Below are positions 26,046 through 33,877 of a stretch of 64,000 bases of DNA, one piece after another (the stretch's first letter is position 1; the number at the start of each line of letters is the position of its first letter). The notes beneath the pieces are model-generated. The model ran no database searches and was not told the origin of the DNA. It saw only the letters and a program-made list of their open reading frames with translations. The DNA lies in NCBI GenBank assembly GCA_964627535.1, contig CAZVJW010000020.1:1-64000 (forward strand), in the 5' to 3' direction. Source of the stretch: UBA1447 sp964627535 (GTDB lineage Bacteria; Bacillota; Clostridia; Oscillospirales; Acutalibacteraceae). Made by a program: the position numbers and the translations under genes.

Positions 26046-26076
26046 TTGACAAATTTCAAGAATATGTTAGTATAGA
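26046..26076 (+). promoter_or_regulatory. Promoter of the riboswitch-ATPase transcript
   Basis: A perfect TTGACA lies at 26046-26051. Two -10 candidates overlap: TAGTAT (26068-26073, 16-base spacer) and TATAGA (26071-26076, 19-base spacer). The riboswitch begins just downstream. Confidence 0.7.
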
Positions 26077-26084
26077 CTATACCT

Positions 26085-26201
26085 TTATGAACCTAAAGGG
26101 GAGTAGCTTGAAAGTTTTGGCAATCCCAAAGCTTGATCCGTCTGTCAACAACCGTCGATTCATTTCGGCTGGCACCGGACCCATTGGAAGCAAGACCTTT
26201 G
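26085..26201 (+). ncRNA. yybP-ykoY manganese riboswitch
   Basis: The hallmark AAAGGGGAGTAG (26096-26107) is present. It is followed by the conserved GTCAACA (26144-26150), the GGCTGGCACCGG region and the closing AAGCAAGACCTTT, in the order of the yybP-ykoY aptamer, which senses Mn2+. The 3' strand of the closing helix (ACCTTT) is also the left arm of the terminator that follows. Mn2+ binding should therefore hold the helix, block the terminator and switch on the P-type ATPase gene. The same class controls the P-type ATPase YoaB in Lactococcus. Confidence 0.85.
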
Positions 26202-26230
26202 GCAGAAATATTTCTGTCAAAGGTCTTTTT
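26194..26230 (+). terminator. Riboswitch expression-platform terminator
   Basis: GACCTTTG and CAAAGGTC form the base of a long stem whose upper part pairs CAGAAA with TTTCTG. TTTTT follows. The left arm is shared with the aptamer closing helix. Confidence 0.85.
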
Positions 26231-26259
26231 AGCACCTGTTTAGTTTTTTATTGGAATTA

Positions 26260-26287
26260 ATACTATCTTTTATATGGAGAATAGTAT
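26260..26287 (+). repeat. Minimal (28 bp) Type II palindromic element
   Basis: ATACTATC...GAATAGTAT is a short form of the Type II repeat that keeps little more than its ends. It sits between the riboswitch terminator and the ribosome binding site of the ATPase gene. Confidence 0.65.
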
Positions 26288-26317
26288 AACAGTTCGTACA
26301 GAAAGGGTTTGGAAAAA

Positions 26318-28975
26318 TTGAAATTCTACCTGGAACAAATCGACGATGTCTTTTCTGAAGTCCAAAGTACGCCCGACGGGTTAACAGCCGAAGAAGCAGA
26401 GGACCGGCTTACCCGCAACGGCAAAAACAAGCTCAACGAAGCAAAAAAGGATTCGTTGATAAAAAGATTTATCAAGCAGATGCTGGATCCGATGATCCTC
26501 ATTTTAATTGCGGCTGCGGTTATTTCAGCAGTAATGGCCGTGTTGGACAAAGAATTTCCCGCGGATGTTATGATCATTCTGACGGTCGTCATCATCAATG
26601 CGGTGCTCGGTGTTTACCAGGAAAGCAAGGCGGAAAAAGCGATAGAAGCGCTTCAGAAAATGGCAGCAGCAACATCAAAAGTTTTGCGCAGCGGTAAAAT
26701 AATCAGCGTGAAAAGTGAGGAGCTTGTAACCGGCGATGTTATTCTGCTGGATGCCGGCGATGCCGTACCTGCCGATTGCCGTATTTTTGAGTGCGCGAGT
26801 ATGCAGATTGAAGAAGCGGCACTAACGGGTGAATCCGTACCGGTGGGCAAGCTGATTGAAAGACTCACCGGTCAAACTGCCGATATTGCGTTGGGCGACC
26901 GTAAAAACATGGCCTATATGGGCAGCACGGTTGTATATGGCAGAGGCAAAGCAGTGGTTGCCGCCATAGGGATGGACACCGAAATGGGCAAAATCGCCGA
27001 TGCCATTGCAACGGCGGAACAGGGATTGACTCCGTTGCAAATCAAACTCAACCAGCTGAGCAAAATTCTCAGTTTTCTGGTCATAGGCATCTGCGTTTTT
27101 ATCTTTGCGTTCCAGTTTATTGTGCATGCCGTAAACGGAGATTCGATCAACCTGGCATTTGCGCTGGATGTCTTTATGGTTGCGGTCAGTTTGGCCGTCG
27201 CCGCTATCCCCGAAGGGTTGGTGGCTGTGGTAACAATTGTTCTTTCCATCGGCGTTACCAACATGTCAAAGAAAAACGCGATTATCCGCAAGCTGACCGC
27301 GGTGGAGACATTGGGCAGCACCCAGATTATATGCTCCGATAAAACCGGCACCCTCACACAGAACAAAATGACCGTTGTCGGCTATTACGGTTCGGACGAA
27401 CACCTTCTGGCCCGGGCGATGGCTTTGTGCACGGATGCCGAGCTGGATCGGGAGGGGGGGATAATCGGCGAGCCGACGGAGGTTGCTCTTGTCAAGTATG
27501 CGCTGTCGCTCGGCATCAACAAAAACGACCTCAAAGAAAATCATCCCCGGGTTGGCGAGGTTCCGTTTGATTCTATGCGAAAAATGATGTCGACCGTGCA
27601 TGACCATGAAAGCGGCATTATCCAATTTACCAAAGGCGCGCCGGACGAAATTTTAAAAAAGTGCGCTTACATCATTATCGGCGGCGAGCCGGTTCCCCTT
27701 ACGAAGGAATATGAGCGTATCATTGCCGAAGAAAACCGCCGCATGGCCGGCAAGGCGCTGCGCGTACTCGCGGCGGCTTATAAAAAGCACAGCGGCACTC
27801 CGGATGCTTACGAACCGGACGCGTTGGAAAACGACATGGTGTTTATCGGCCTGACCGGCATGATCGACCCCGTGCGTCCGGAGGTCAAGGCGGCCATTGA
27901 AGAATGCCGCACTGCCGGGATAACCCCGGTGATGATAACGGGCGACCATAGGGACACCGCTGTTGCGATAGCCATGGAACTCGGCATTATTGATGACGAA
28001 AAACAGGCGATTACCGGCGCGCAACTGGCCGAAATGAGCGATGCGGAGTTTGCCGGCAAGGTGGAGCAAATATTTGTCTACGCCCGTGTGCAGCCGGAGC
28101 ATAAAGTGCGTATCGTGAAGGCTTGGCGCGCAAAGGGTTTTGTTACCGCGATGACCGGCGACGGCGTCAACGACGCGCCGTCCATTAAGAGTGCCGACAT
28201 CGGTGTGGGGATGGGTATCACGGGCACGGATGTAACAAAGAATGTTGCCGATATGGTGCTGGCGGACGACAACTTTGCCACCATCGTCCATGCTGTCGGC
28301 GAAGGCCGGCGAATCTACGACAATATCCGCAAAGCCATTCAGTTTTTACTGGGTTCCAACCTCAGTGAGGTTTTAGCCATTTTTATTGCAACGCTGCTGA
28401 ACTTTAACATTCTGTATCCGGTTCATCTGCTTTGGATCAACCTTGTTACCGATTCATTCCCGGCGCTTGCGCTCGGTATGGAGAAGGGCGAGCCGGACAT
28501 TATGCAGCGTAAACCGCGCTCCGCTTCGGACGGTATCTTTGCCGGCGGGCTGGGGGTTGATGTGTTTTACCAGGGTGTTGTTGTCACCCTGCTTACCCTG
28601 GCGGCATATTTTATCGGCGAGCGCATAGAAAACGATATCTGGAAGATTGCGCAAAGCGCCGACGGAACCACGATGGCGTTTTTAACCATGTCTATGTGCG
28701 AAATCTTCCACTCTTTCAACATGCGCTCACAAAGGAACTCGGTGCTCGGCATGGGGGTAAAAGGCAGCCATAACAAGTATTTGTATTTTGCGATGATATC
28801 CTCCCTTGTGATGACCACCGCTGTTATCTATGTTCCCTTCCTCAAAACAGCCTTTGAGTTTACCGAAATATCTCTGTTTGAATATGCGGTTGCAATGGGT
28901 TTGGCGCTTTCGGTTATCCCGATTGTGGAAGTGGTGAAAGTGTTCCAACGGCTGACATCGAAGCGCAAACATTAA
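26318..28975 (+). CDS. P-type cation-transporting ATPase (type II, Ca2+/Mn2+)
   Basis: This is a full-length cation pump. It has the actuator motif LTGESVPV, the helix-4 motif IPEGLVAVV, the phosphorylation site DKTGTLTQNKM and the hinge TGDGVNDAPSIKSADIG. The type II set with six C-terminal helices points to Ca2+ or Mn2+ export. The upstream Mn2+ riboswitch makes manganese efflux the best guess. Two TTG codons could start it; AGAAAGGG at 26300-26307 fits the TTG at 26318 (885 residues) better than the one at 26309. It is probably monocistronic. Confidence 0.92.
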   Translation: MKFYLEQIDDVFSEVQSTPDGLTAEEAEDRLTRNGKNKLNEAKKDSLIKRFIKQMLDPMILILIAAAVISAVMAVLDKEFPADVMIILTVVIINAVLGVYQESKAEKAIEALQKMAAATSKVLRSGKIISVKSEELVTGDVILLDAGDAVPADCRIFECASMQIEEAALTGESVPVGKLIERLTGQTADIALGDRKNMAYMGSTVVYGRGKAVVAAIGMDTEMGKIADAIATAEQGLTPLQIKLNQLSKILSFLVIGICVFIFAFQFIVHAVNGDSINLAFALDVFMVAVSLAVAAIPEGLVAVVTIVLSIGVTNMSKKNAIIRKLTAVETLGSTQIICSDKTGTLTQNKMTVVGYYGSDEHLLARAMALCTDAELDREGGIIGEPTEVALVKYALSLGINKNDLKENHPRVGEVPFDSMRKMMSTVHDHESGIIQFTKGAPDEILKKCAYIIIGGEPVPLTKEYERIIAEENRRMAGKALRVLAAAYKKHSGTPDAYEPDALENDMVFIGLTGMIDPVRPEVKAAIEECRTAGITPVMITGDHRDTAVAIAMELGIIDDEKQAITGAQLAEMSDAEFAGKVEQIFVYARVQPEHKVRIVKAWRAKGFVTAMTGDGVNDAPSIKSADIGVGMGITGTDVTKNVADMVLADDNFATIVHAVGEGRRIYDNIRKAIQFLLGSNLSEVLAIFIATLLNFNILYPVHLLWINLVTDSFPALALGMEKGEPDIMQRKPRSASDGIFAGGLGVDVFYQGVVVTLLTLAAYFIGERIENDIWKIAQSADGTTMAFLTMSMCEIFHSFNMRSQRNSVLGMGVKGSHNKYLYFAMISSLVMTTAVIYVPFLKTAFEFTEISLFEYAVAMGLALSVIPIVEVVKVFQRLTSKRKH

Positions 28976-29506
28976 AACAAAAAGTTGCGGAAAAGTTACG
29001 CCGGGAAAACAGTCCTCCGGAAAATTATAAATGAAGTACCGTTGCGACGGCATGAAGTTTTGCTATGTAAAATGAAGTACTGAGTTGAGCTCAGTATTGA
29101 AAAAGCACTTCCGAAGAAGTACCGTTACTCTCAGAGGACACAGATATAAATACGATTATACGATTTGCCCGATTATTTACCAAGGCGGTATGCACTGCCG
29201 CTGAATGAATGTGCCAATAATTTATGAAACATGGTTGCATATTCACATTATTTGCAGTAAAATTATTGCAAATGTGATTAAAGAATCTGTTATCATACAA
29301 TCAAAGATCGGCTCAACGATACATGAGTCGCAAACCATTAGAGGAATGTACCTCAAGTTTACGGTTTATTGCATATGATGCGCAGCAGTGCGTTGCCGCG
29401 AGGAATTATTATTTAAATACTTTTTCGAACACGGGGATTCGTGTTTTGGCAGAATAACGCATTGACTTTTAACGCAGATGAAACAAAAATTAAGGAGGAT
29501 TCACCG
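28976..29506. other. 530-base intergenic region
   Basis: The first part holds a hairpin array (29031-29130). The rest is AT-rich with no ORF, tRNA or clear promoter that I can support. The -10/-35 signals for the lipoprotein gene that follows are not evident. Confidence 0.6.
29031..29130 (+). repeat. Array of small hairpins separated by ATGAAGT
   Basis: Three units start ATGAAGT (29031, 29052 and 29072), each followed by a short dyad: CCGTTGCGACGG, TTTTGC...GTAAAA and ACTGAGTTGAGCTCAGT. A fourth dyad (CACTTC/GAAGTA) follows without the full spacer. The layout resembles hairpin repeat clusters that occur between genes in Clostridia. It is not coding. Confidence 0.65.
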
Positions 29507-30325
29507 ATGAAAACAACAAGAAAAGCAACAGTAATGGTTATTGCGCTCCTTGCTCTGATATCCGTGTTCGCCGGTTGCTCAAAAGATGACAGCGACAAAG
29601 AAACCGTGAGCAAGACAACCGTATCTACAGGGAAAGAGGATGCCTCGGATGACCAGTCAACAAAGCCAGGTGAAACGGAAAAGGACAATTTGTTAATACC
29701 AAAATCGACCAAAGCCGGCGACATCATCCAATTCGGCCAATATGAGCAGGATAACAATACGGCAAACGGTAAAGAAAAAATCGCCTGGCGCGTGCTGATG
29801 GTGGAAAACGGCAAAGCGTTTTTGCTGGCGGATAAAATATTAGAATGCAAACCATTTAATTTAAACTTAAAAGAAGTCACATGGGAAACCTGCACCCTAC
29901 GCGCTTGGCTGAACGAGGGTTTCTATAACGCAGCGTTTACAACGGCGGAAAAGGCAATGATTTTAACAACCGATTTGGTGAATGAGGATAATCCGGAATA
30001 CGGAACCGACGGTGGCAATAACACCATAGACAAATTATTTCTGCTTTCTTACAGCGAAGCGACAAACCCCTCTTACAGTTTCAGTTCGGACATAAGCAAC
30101 GCAGATCCTGCCCGGCAAGCGCAAGGAACGGACTTTGCAAAGGATAAGGAACTTTTAACCGCTATCGATGGTTCTTATCCAGGCAATGGTCCCTGGTGGG
30201 TGCGGTCGCCCGGCGTTAATAAAGAAGGTGCCGGTTTCATCGACTGTGATGGAAATGTCTTCTACGGCTTCAATGTCGACAATGGCGGTATGGGCATCCG
30301 TCCCGCTTTATGGATAAATCTTTAA
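29507..30325 (+). CDS. Lipoprotein with DUF6273 domain
   Basis: A signal peptide with the lipobox VFAGC (cysteine near residue 24) is followed by a charged Thr/Asp-rich linker to about residue 60. The C-terminal domain has the pattern IQFGQYEQ, then IAWRVLMVE, LRAWLNEGFYNAAFTTAEK, PWWVRSP and GIRPALWINL. This matches the DUF6273 domain, a lectin-like fold of unknown role common in gut Firmicutes surface proteins. AAGGAGG nine bases before the ATG at 29507 decides the start over an upstream in-frame ATG at 29441. The function is unknown; it is probably a cell-surface protein. Confidence 0.82.
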   Translation: MKTTRKATVMVIALLALISVFAGCSKDDSDKETVSKTTVSTGKEDASDDQSTKPGETEKDNLLIPKSTKAGDIIQFGQYEQDNNTANGKEKIAWRVLMVENGKAFLLADKILECKPFNLNLKEVTWETCTLRAWLNEGFYNAAFTTAEKAMILTTDLVNEDNPEYGTDGGNNTIDKLFLLSYSEATNPSYSFSSDISNADPARQAQGTDFAKDKELLTAIDGSYPGNGPWWVRSPGVNKEGAGFIDCDGNVFYGFNVDNGGMGIRPALWINL

Positions 30326-30738
30326 TCCGGATTCTTCCATCTCTTTCCCGTTGAAGGTAATCAAAATAAAATATCTGTTTTCGTGTTTTCCCTGTTCGAG
30401 TAATGGCAGAGACATCGAACCCTATAACTCGATATGCAACAATTCATACTTTTTAGCGAAAGGAAGATTTTCGCCTCTTGAGGTGTGCATAATTTATCAC
30501 CTGAACTCCTGTCTCAATACGCACTTTTATTTGACGTATACATCCTTGCACCGGGCTTCTCAAACTCCCTCAACCATAAAAAATCCCCGCCAAATTTCAA
30601 GGGTGGATTCGCTTTTCTGCGGAAAAGCCACGGCGGCAAAACAGTCCCCCGGACTGTTTTCAGGACCCGCCTTTCGAATCCACCCTCCTCGTTCTCATAA
30701 GAAATCCCCGAGCTGCCTAATGGCAGTACGGGGATTTC
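30326..30738. other. 410-base region between lipoprotein gene and tRNA-Tyr
   Basis: The first 270 bases show nothing I can name. The rest holds two strong hairpins, listed separately at 30601-30685 and 30700-30739. Confidence 0.6.
30601..30685. repeat. Long hairpin whose arm copies the tRNA-Tyr T-arm
   Basis: Three nested arms match: GGGTGGATTCG (30601-30611) with CGAATCCACCC (30675-30685), GGCGG with CCGCC, and AAAACAGTCC (30638-30647) with GGACTGTTTT (30651-30660). The outer arm is identical over 11 bases to the 3' part of the neighbouring tRNA-Tyr gene (30749-30759). It may be a tRNA-derived or integration-related remnant. Confidence 0.65.
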
Positions 30739-30739
30739 T
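30700..30739 (-). terminator. Hairpin at the end of the tRNA-Thr/tRNA-Tyr unit
   Basis: AGAAATCCCCG and CGGGGATTTCT pair perfectly, with an inner CTGCC/GGCAG stem. It begins at the tRNA-Tyr 3' end. The U-tract after it is poor, so it could aid RNA processing as much as termination. Confidence 0.5.
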
Positions 30740-30823
30740 GGTGGGAGAGGGTGGATTCGAACCACCGAAGTCGTTGACGACAGATTTACAGTCTGTTCCC
30801 TTTGGCCGCTCGGGAACTCTCCC
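30739..30823 (-). tRNA. tRNA-Tyr (anticodon GTA)
   Basis: The minus strand folds with acceptor arms GGGAGAG/CTCTCCC, the anticodon loop CTGTAAA (anticodon GTA), a long variable arm as expected for bacterial tRNA-Tyr, and the T-loop TTCGAAT. CCA is encoded. It lies 20 bases after tRNA-Thr in the same transcript. Confidence 0.96.
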
Positions 30824-30843
30824 ATATAAAGTATATTTAACAG

Positions 30844-30919
30844 TGGAGCTGGTGGACGGACTCGAACCCCCGACCTGCTGATTACAAATCAGCTGCTCTA
30901 CCAACTGAGCTACACCAGC
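30844..30919 (-). tRNA. tRNA-Thr (anticodon TGT)
   Basis: Acceptor arms GCTGGTG/CACCAGC, the anticodon loop TTTGTAA (anticodon TGT), the T-loop TTCGAGT and an encoded CCA form a complete cloverleaf on the minus strand. Confidence 0.96.
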
Positions 30920-30936
30920 GCGTTGGGCGCTCGAAT

Positions 30937-30965
30937 AATATAGCATATAAAATAACACTCGTCAA
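30937..30965 (-). promoter_or_regulatory. Promoter of tRNA-Thr/tRNA-Tyr
   Basis: TTGACG (30960-30965), a 17-base spacer and TATATT (30937-30942) on the minus strand precede tRNA-Thr by 17 bases. Confidence 0.75.
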
Positions 30966-31004
30966 GAGGCAAATATAAGTTTTCTGCGGTTTTTTAGTCC
31001 TGTT

Positions 31005-32222
31005 TCAGTCCGCTTTCGGCACAGAGGAATTTTCTTTGGTATTTTGCGAATCATGTGGCGCGGAGTTCTCTTGCACTGCCGAAGGTTTGGATTGAAGAGC
31101 GTCCGGCTGTTTTAAGGTTTTCCATAACTTAACAATGCCTTCGTCATTCAGGATTTTTACAAAAATTAATGTCAGCGGGACAAGAAAAAGCCCAAAAATA
31201 CCGAACAGTTTACCGCCGATATACATGCCCATTATGGTAAGAATCGCAGGCAAACCGAGATTGGCAGCGACAAGCTTTGGCTCAATGACCTGTCGGATAA
31301 CGTAAATAATCATATACATAACCAATATGCCAATACCAAGCCCGGGGCTTCCCATAATAAATGAATATACAGTCCAAGGGATAAGTACAGTTCCGGTTCC
31401 TAAAAACGGAACAATATCAACAACCGCGATAATCAGAGCCGTTGCTAAAAGATAACTGCCTTTATAAATTCCGGTAAGTTTCAAAATATTAAGACCAAGC
31501 AATATTTCGCAAAATGTTATAAACATCAGAAGCATATAGGCCTTAATAAGTTTGCCAACGGATGAAATCATGATTTTTTTTGAAGAGGAGAGCGCTTCGC
31601 TTTTATCTGCCGGCAGTTGCCGTTTAATAAAGCTAATGATCCTGTCATAATCGGAAGTCATAAAAAAACAGGACACGATGGCAACAACAATTCCAACAAC
31701 AAAAGAAGGGACTTGTTTGGCGGTGGACCAAACACCGCCTAAATGAGAGGTTATAACAGAAAAATCAAAACTGCCGGTTTTGCCTGAAATGAGATTGTTA
31801 AAAAAGTCGGTGATGGAAGATCCGGCCGATTTTTCGAGGGAATTGGGTAAAAAACGAATTAAATCTAAAAGCGTCGTTTCCGCTTTATTATAGAAGGAAG
31901 GAAGATCATCGGCCAGTGCCTTAAGTGAAGTGAAAAGCCCGCGGATTTCGGCAGCAAGCTTGACACCTATCAGCGAAAAAATTGCCAAAACCGCAATTAA
32001 AACAACAAAAACGCACAAACCGGAAGCAAGAGACTTTTTAATCCGTGTTTTTTTTACAAGAAGATTGATCGGTTTTTGCAGAACCAACGCAATAAATACG
32101 GCAAAGATAAACGGAAAAAGAAACCCGAATGCATACTCCATAAACAGGTAGTATAACCCGAGCAGAACAACATAAAAAGTAGTGTTAATCAGAAAGCGTT
32201 TTCTGGTTTCTATTTCTTTCAT
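31005..32222 (-). CDS. AI-2E family transporter
   Basis: This polytopic protein of 405 residues has about eight membrane helices and fits the AI-2E (UPF0118) family. Family features are the long soluble loop after helix 3 and the conserved C-terminal segment IEPKLVAANLGLPAILTIMG. Members range from autoinducer-2 exporters to sodium/proton antiporters and sporulation-associated YtvI, so the transported molecule is not defined. The last 40 residues are a charged, Ser-rich cytoplasmic tail. It is divergent from hom. Confidence 0.88.
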   Translation of the reverse strand: MKEIETRKRFLINTTFYVVLLGLYYLFMEYAFGFLFPFIFAVFIALVLQKPINLLVKKTRIKKSLASGLCVFVVLIAVLAIFSLIGVKLAAEIRGLFTSLKALADDLPSFYNKAETTLLDLIRFLPNSLEKSAGSSITDFFNNLISGKTGSFDFSVITSHLGGVWSTAKQVPSFVVGIVVAIVSCFFMTSDYDRIISFIKRQLPADKSEALSSSKKIMISSVGKLIKAYMLLMFITFCEILLGLNILKLTGIYKGSYLLATALIIAVVDIVPFLGTGTVLIPWTVYSFIMGSPGLGIGILVMYMIIYVIRQVIEPKLVAANLGLPAILTIMGMYIGGKLFGIFGLFLVPLTLIFVKILNDEGIVKLWKTLKQPDALQSKPSAVQENSAPHDSQNTKENSSVPKAD

Positions 32223-32389
32223 TGCATCACCTGTAAAATTATGCGGTCAAGATTTATTTTCTATATTATACCAAAAATATAAACAAACGCAAACAGTATT
32301 TCGAAAATAAATAAAATTTTAAAATCCTCTTTATTATCCTTCATCTATGTGTTAAAATATAAAAACTATTAAGCAAGGAGCGGTGAAGG

Positions 32390-33628
32390 ATGTATGTCGC
32401 AATAATGGGTTACGGAGTGGTAGGCTCCGGTGTTGCCGAACTTTTCACGAAAAACCATGACAGTATCGTAAAAAGAAGCACACAGGCATGTCTTGAGCTG
32501 AAATATATCCTTGACCTTCGGAAATTTCCCGGGGATGCAAATGAAGCGTTGTTTATTGATAACTTTAACACTATATTAAACGATAAAGATGTCGGGATTG
32601 TTGTTGAGACGATGGGCGGACTTCACCCAGCCTATGAATATACGCTCGCGTGCCTGAAGGCGGGAAAAAGTGTTGTCACCTCAAACAAGGAGCTTGTTGC
32701 CTCAAAAGGTTATGAACTGTTGAAAACAGCGGACAGTATGAATGTCAACTACCTGTTTGAGGCAAGCGTCGGCGGAGGAATCCCGATAATCCGCCCGATA
32801 AGCCAATGCCTTGCCGCAAACGAAATAAACGAAATAGCGGGAATATTAAACGGAACAACCAATTTTATTCTTACAAAAATGATTAATGAGAACATGAACT
32901 TCGACGAGGCACTGAAACTTGCGCAAGATAACGGTTATGCTGAAAAGGACCCGACTGCCGATGTCGAAGGGCATGATGCCTGCCGGAAAATATGTATTTT
33001 GGCCTCTCTGTGTTTCGGAAAACATGTTTATCCCGACGGAATTCACACGGAGGGGATCAGCAAAATATCAAGCGCCGATGTCGACTATGCGCGTTCATGG
33101 GGCGGGGTAATTAAGCTGATCGGAAGGGCGGTCCGAATAGATGACGAAAGAATTTTCGCGATGGTAAGCCCCGCATTTGTGCAGAAGCACAGCCAGCTTG
33201 CGAGCGTTGACGATGTTTTTAATGCTATTCTTGTCCGCGGCGACGCGATAGGGGATGTTGTTTTTTATGGCAGGGGCGCCGGCAAAATGCCGACGGCAAG
33301 CGCTGTAATCGCTGATGTTATAGACTGTGCAAAGCATTTTGAGAAGAAAAAACTCTTCGGCTGGGAGGACAGCGGCAAGGATTATGTCGTGGATTACCTT
33401 GATGTTGAAGCAGTATTATATATCAGAGCAAAGGCAAAAGACAGGGACACGGCGCTTGAAGCGGCAGCCAAGACATTCGGCAGTATAAAAATTCTTCACA
33501 AAGAAGGCGCACCGGAGGATGAAATCGCTTTTGTAACGCCCCGCGCAACCGAAAGAGACCTTCGCGGAAAGCTTGAAAAAATGAAAGACATTGAACCGCT
33601 TTCAACCATAAGAGTAACGGAGTATTAA
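32390..33628 (+). CDS. hom: Homoserine dehydrogenase
   Basis: The enzyme reduces aspartate semialdehyde to homoserine, the branch point to threonine and methionine. The nucleotide-binding motif (GYGVVGSGVAELF), the catalytic-region TSNKELVASKG, ILNGTTNFILTKM and EKDPTADVEGHDACRK are all present. A C-terminal ACT-like segment, likely for threonine feedback, follows residue 330. At 412 residues it is full length. GGAG precedes the ATG. Aspartate kinase follows across a Type I repeat, so the two steps are clustered; asd is not in the window. Confidence 0.95.
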   Translation: MYVAIMGYGVVGSGVAELFTKNHDSIVKRSTQACLELKYILDLRKFPGDANEALFIDNFNTILNDKDVGIVVETMGGLHPAYEYTLACLKAGKSVVTSNKELVASKGYELLKTADSMNVNYLFEASVGGGIPIIRPISQCLAANEINEIAGILNGTTNFILTKMINENMNFDEALKLAQDNGYAEKDPTADVEGHDACRKICILASLCFGKHVYPDGIHTEGISKISSADVDYARSWGGVIKLIGRAVRIDDERIFAMVSPAFVQKHSQLASVDDVFNAILVRGDAIGDVVFYGRGAGKMPTASAVIADVIDCAKHFEKKKLFGWEDSGKDYVVDYLDVEAVLYIRAKAKDRDTALEAAAKTFGSIKILHKEGAPEDEIAFVTPRATERDLRGKLEKMKDIEPLSTIRVTEY

Positions 33629-33669
33629 TGCGGCGGCAGAACGATCGTTGAGCGAAAGTAAATTATTTC

Positions 33670-33805
33670 ATGCTAATTACTCATAAAAACCTAACTAAAA
33701 AATCCGCACAAAACCGCATAATACTATTCTGCATTAAAATGGTGAATAGTATAAATCAAAGCTTTCGCTTAATTTTTTAGAGGTTTTTCAATCGTGAATT
33801 AGTAT
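33670..33805 (-). repeat. Type I palindromic element, copy B (with inner element)
   Basis: This 136-base copy lies in reverse orientation relative to copy A, between hom and lysC. The first base pairs of the left end are slightly changed (ATGCTAATT). The inner ATACTATTCT/GAATAGTAT palindrome is present. Confidence 0.88.
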
Positions 33806-33877
33806 CAGATCAATCTTCTGTTTCAAATATCTAACATCTAACATCTAAAGTCTAATATCTAATTTCGGAGGTACAGT

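Noticed and set aside
33806..33877. Lysine riboswitch ahead of lysC
   Set aside because: Only about 70 bases lie between the repeat and the start, and none of the conserved lysine aptamer blocks is present.
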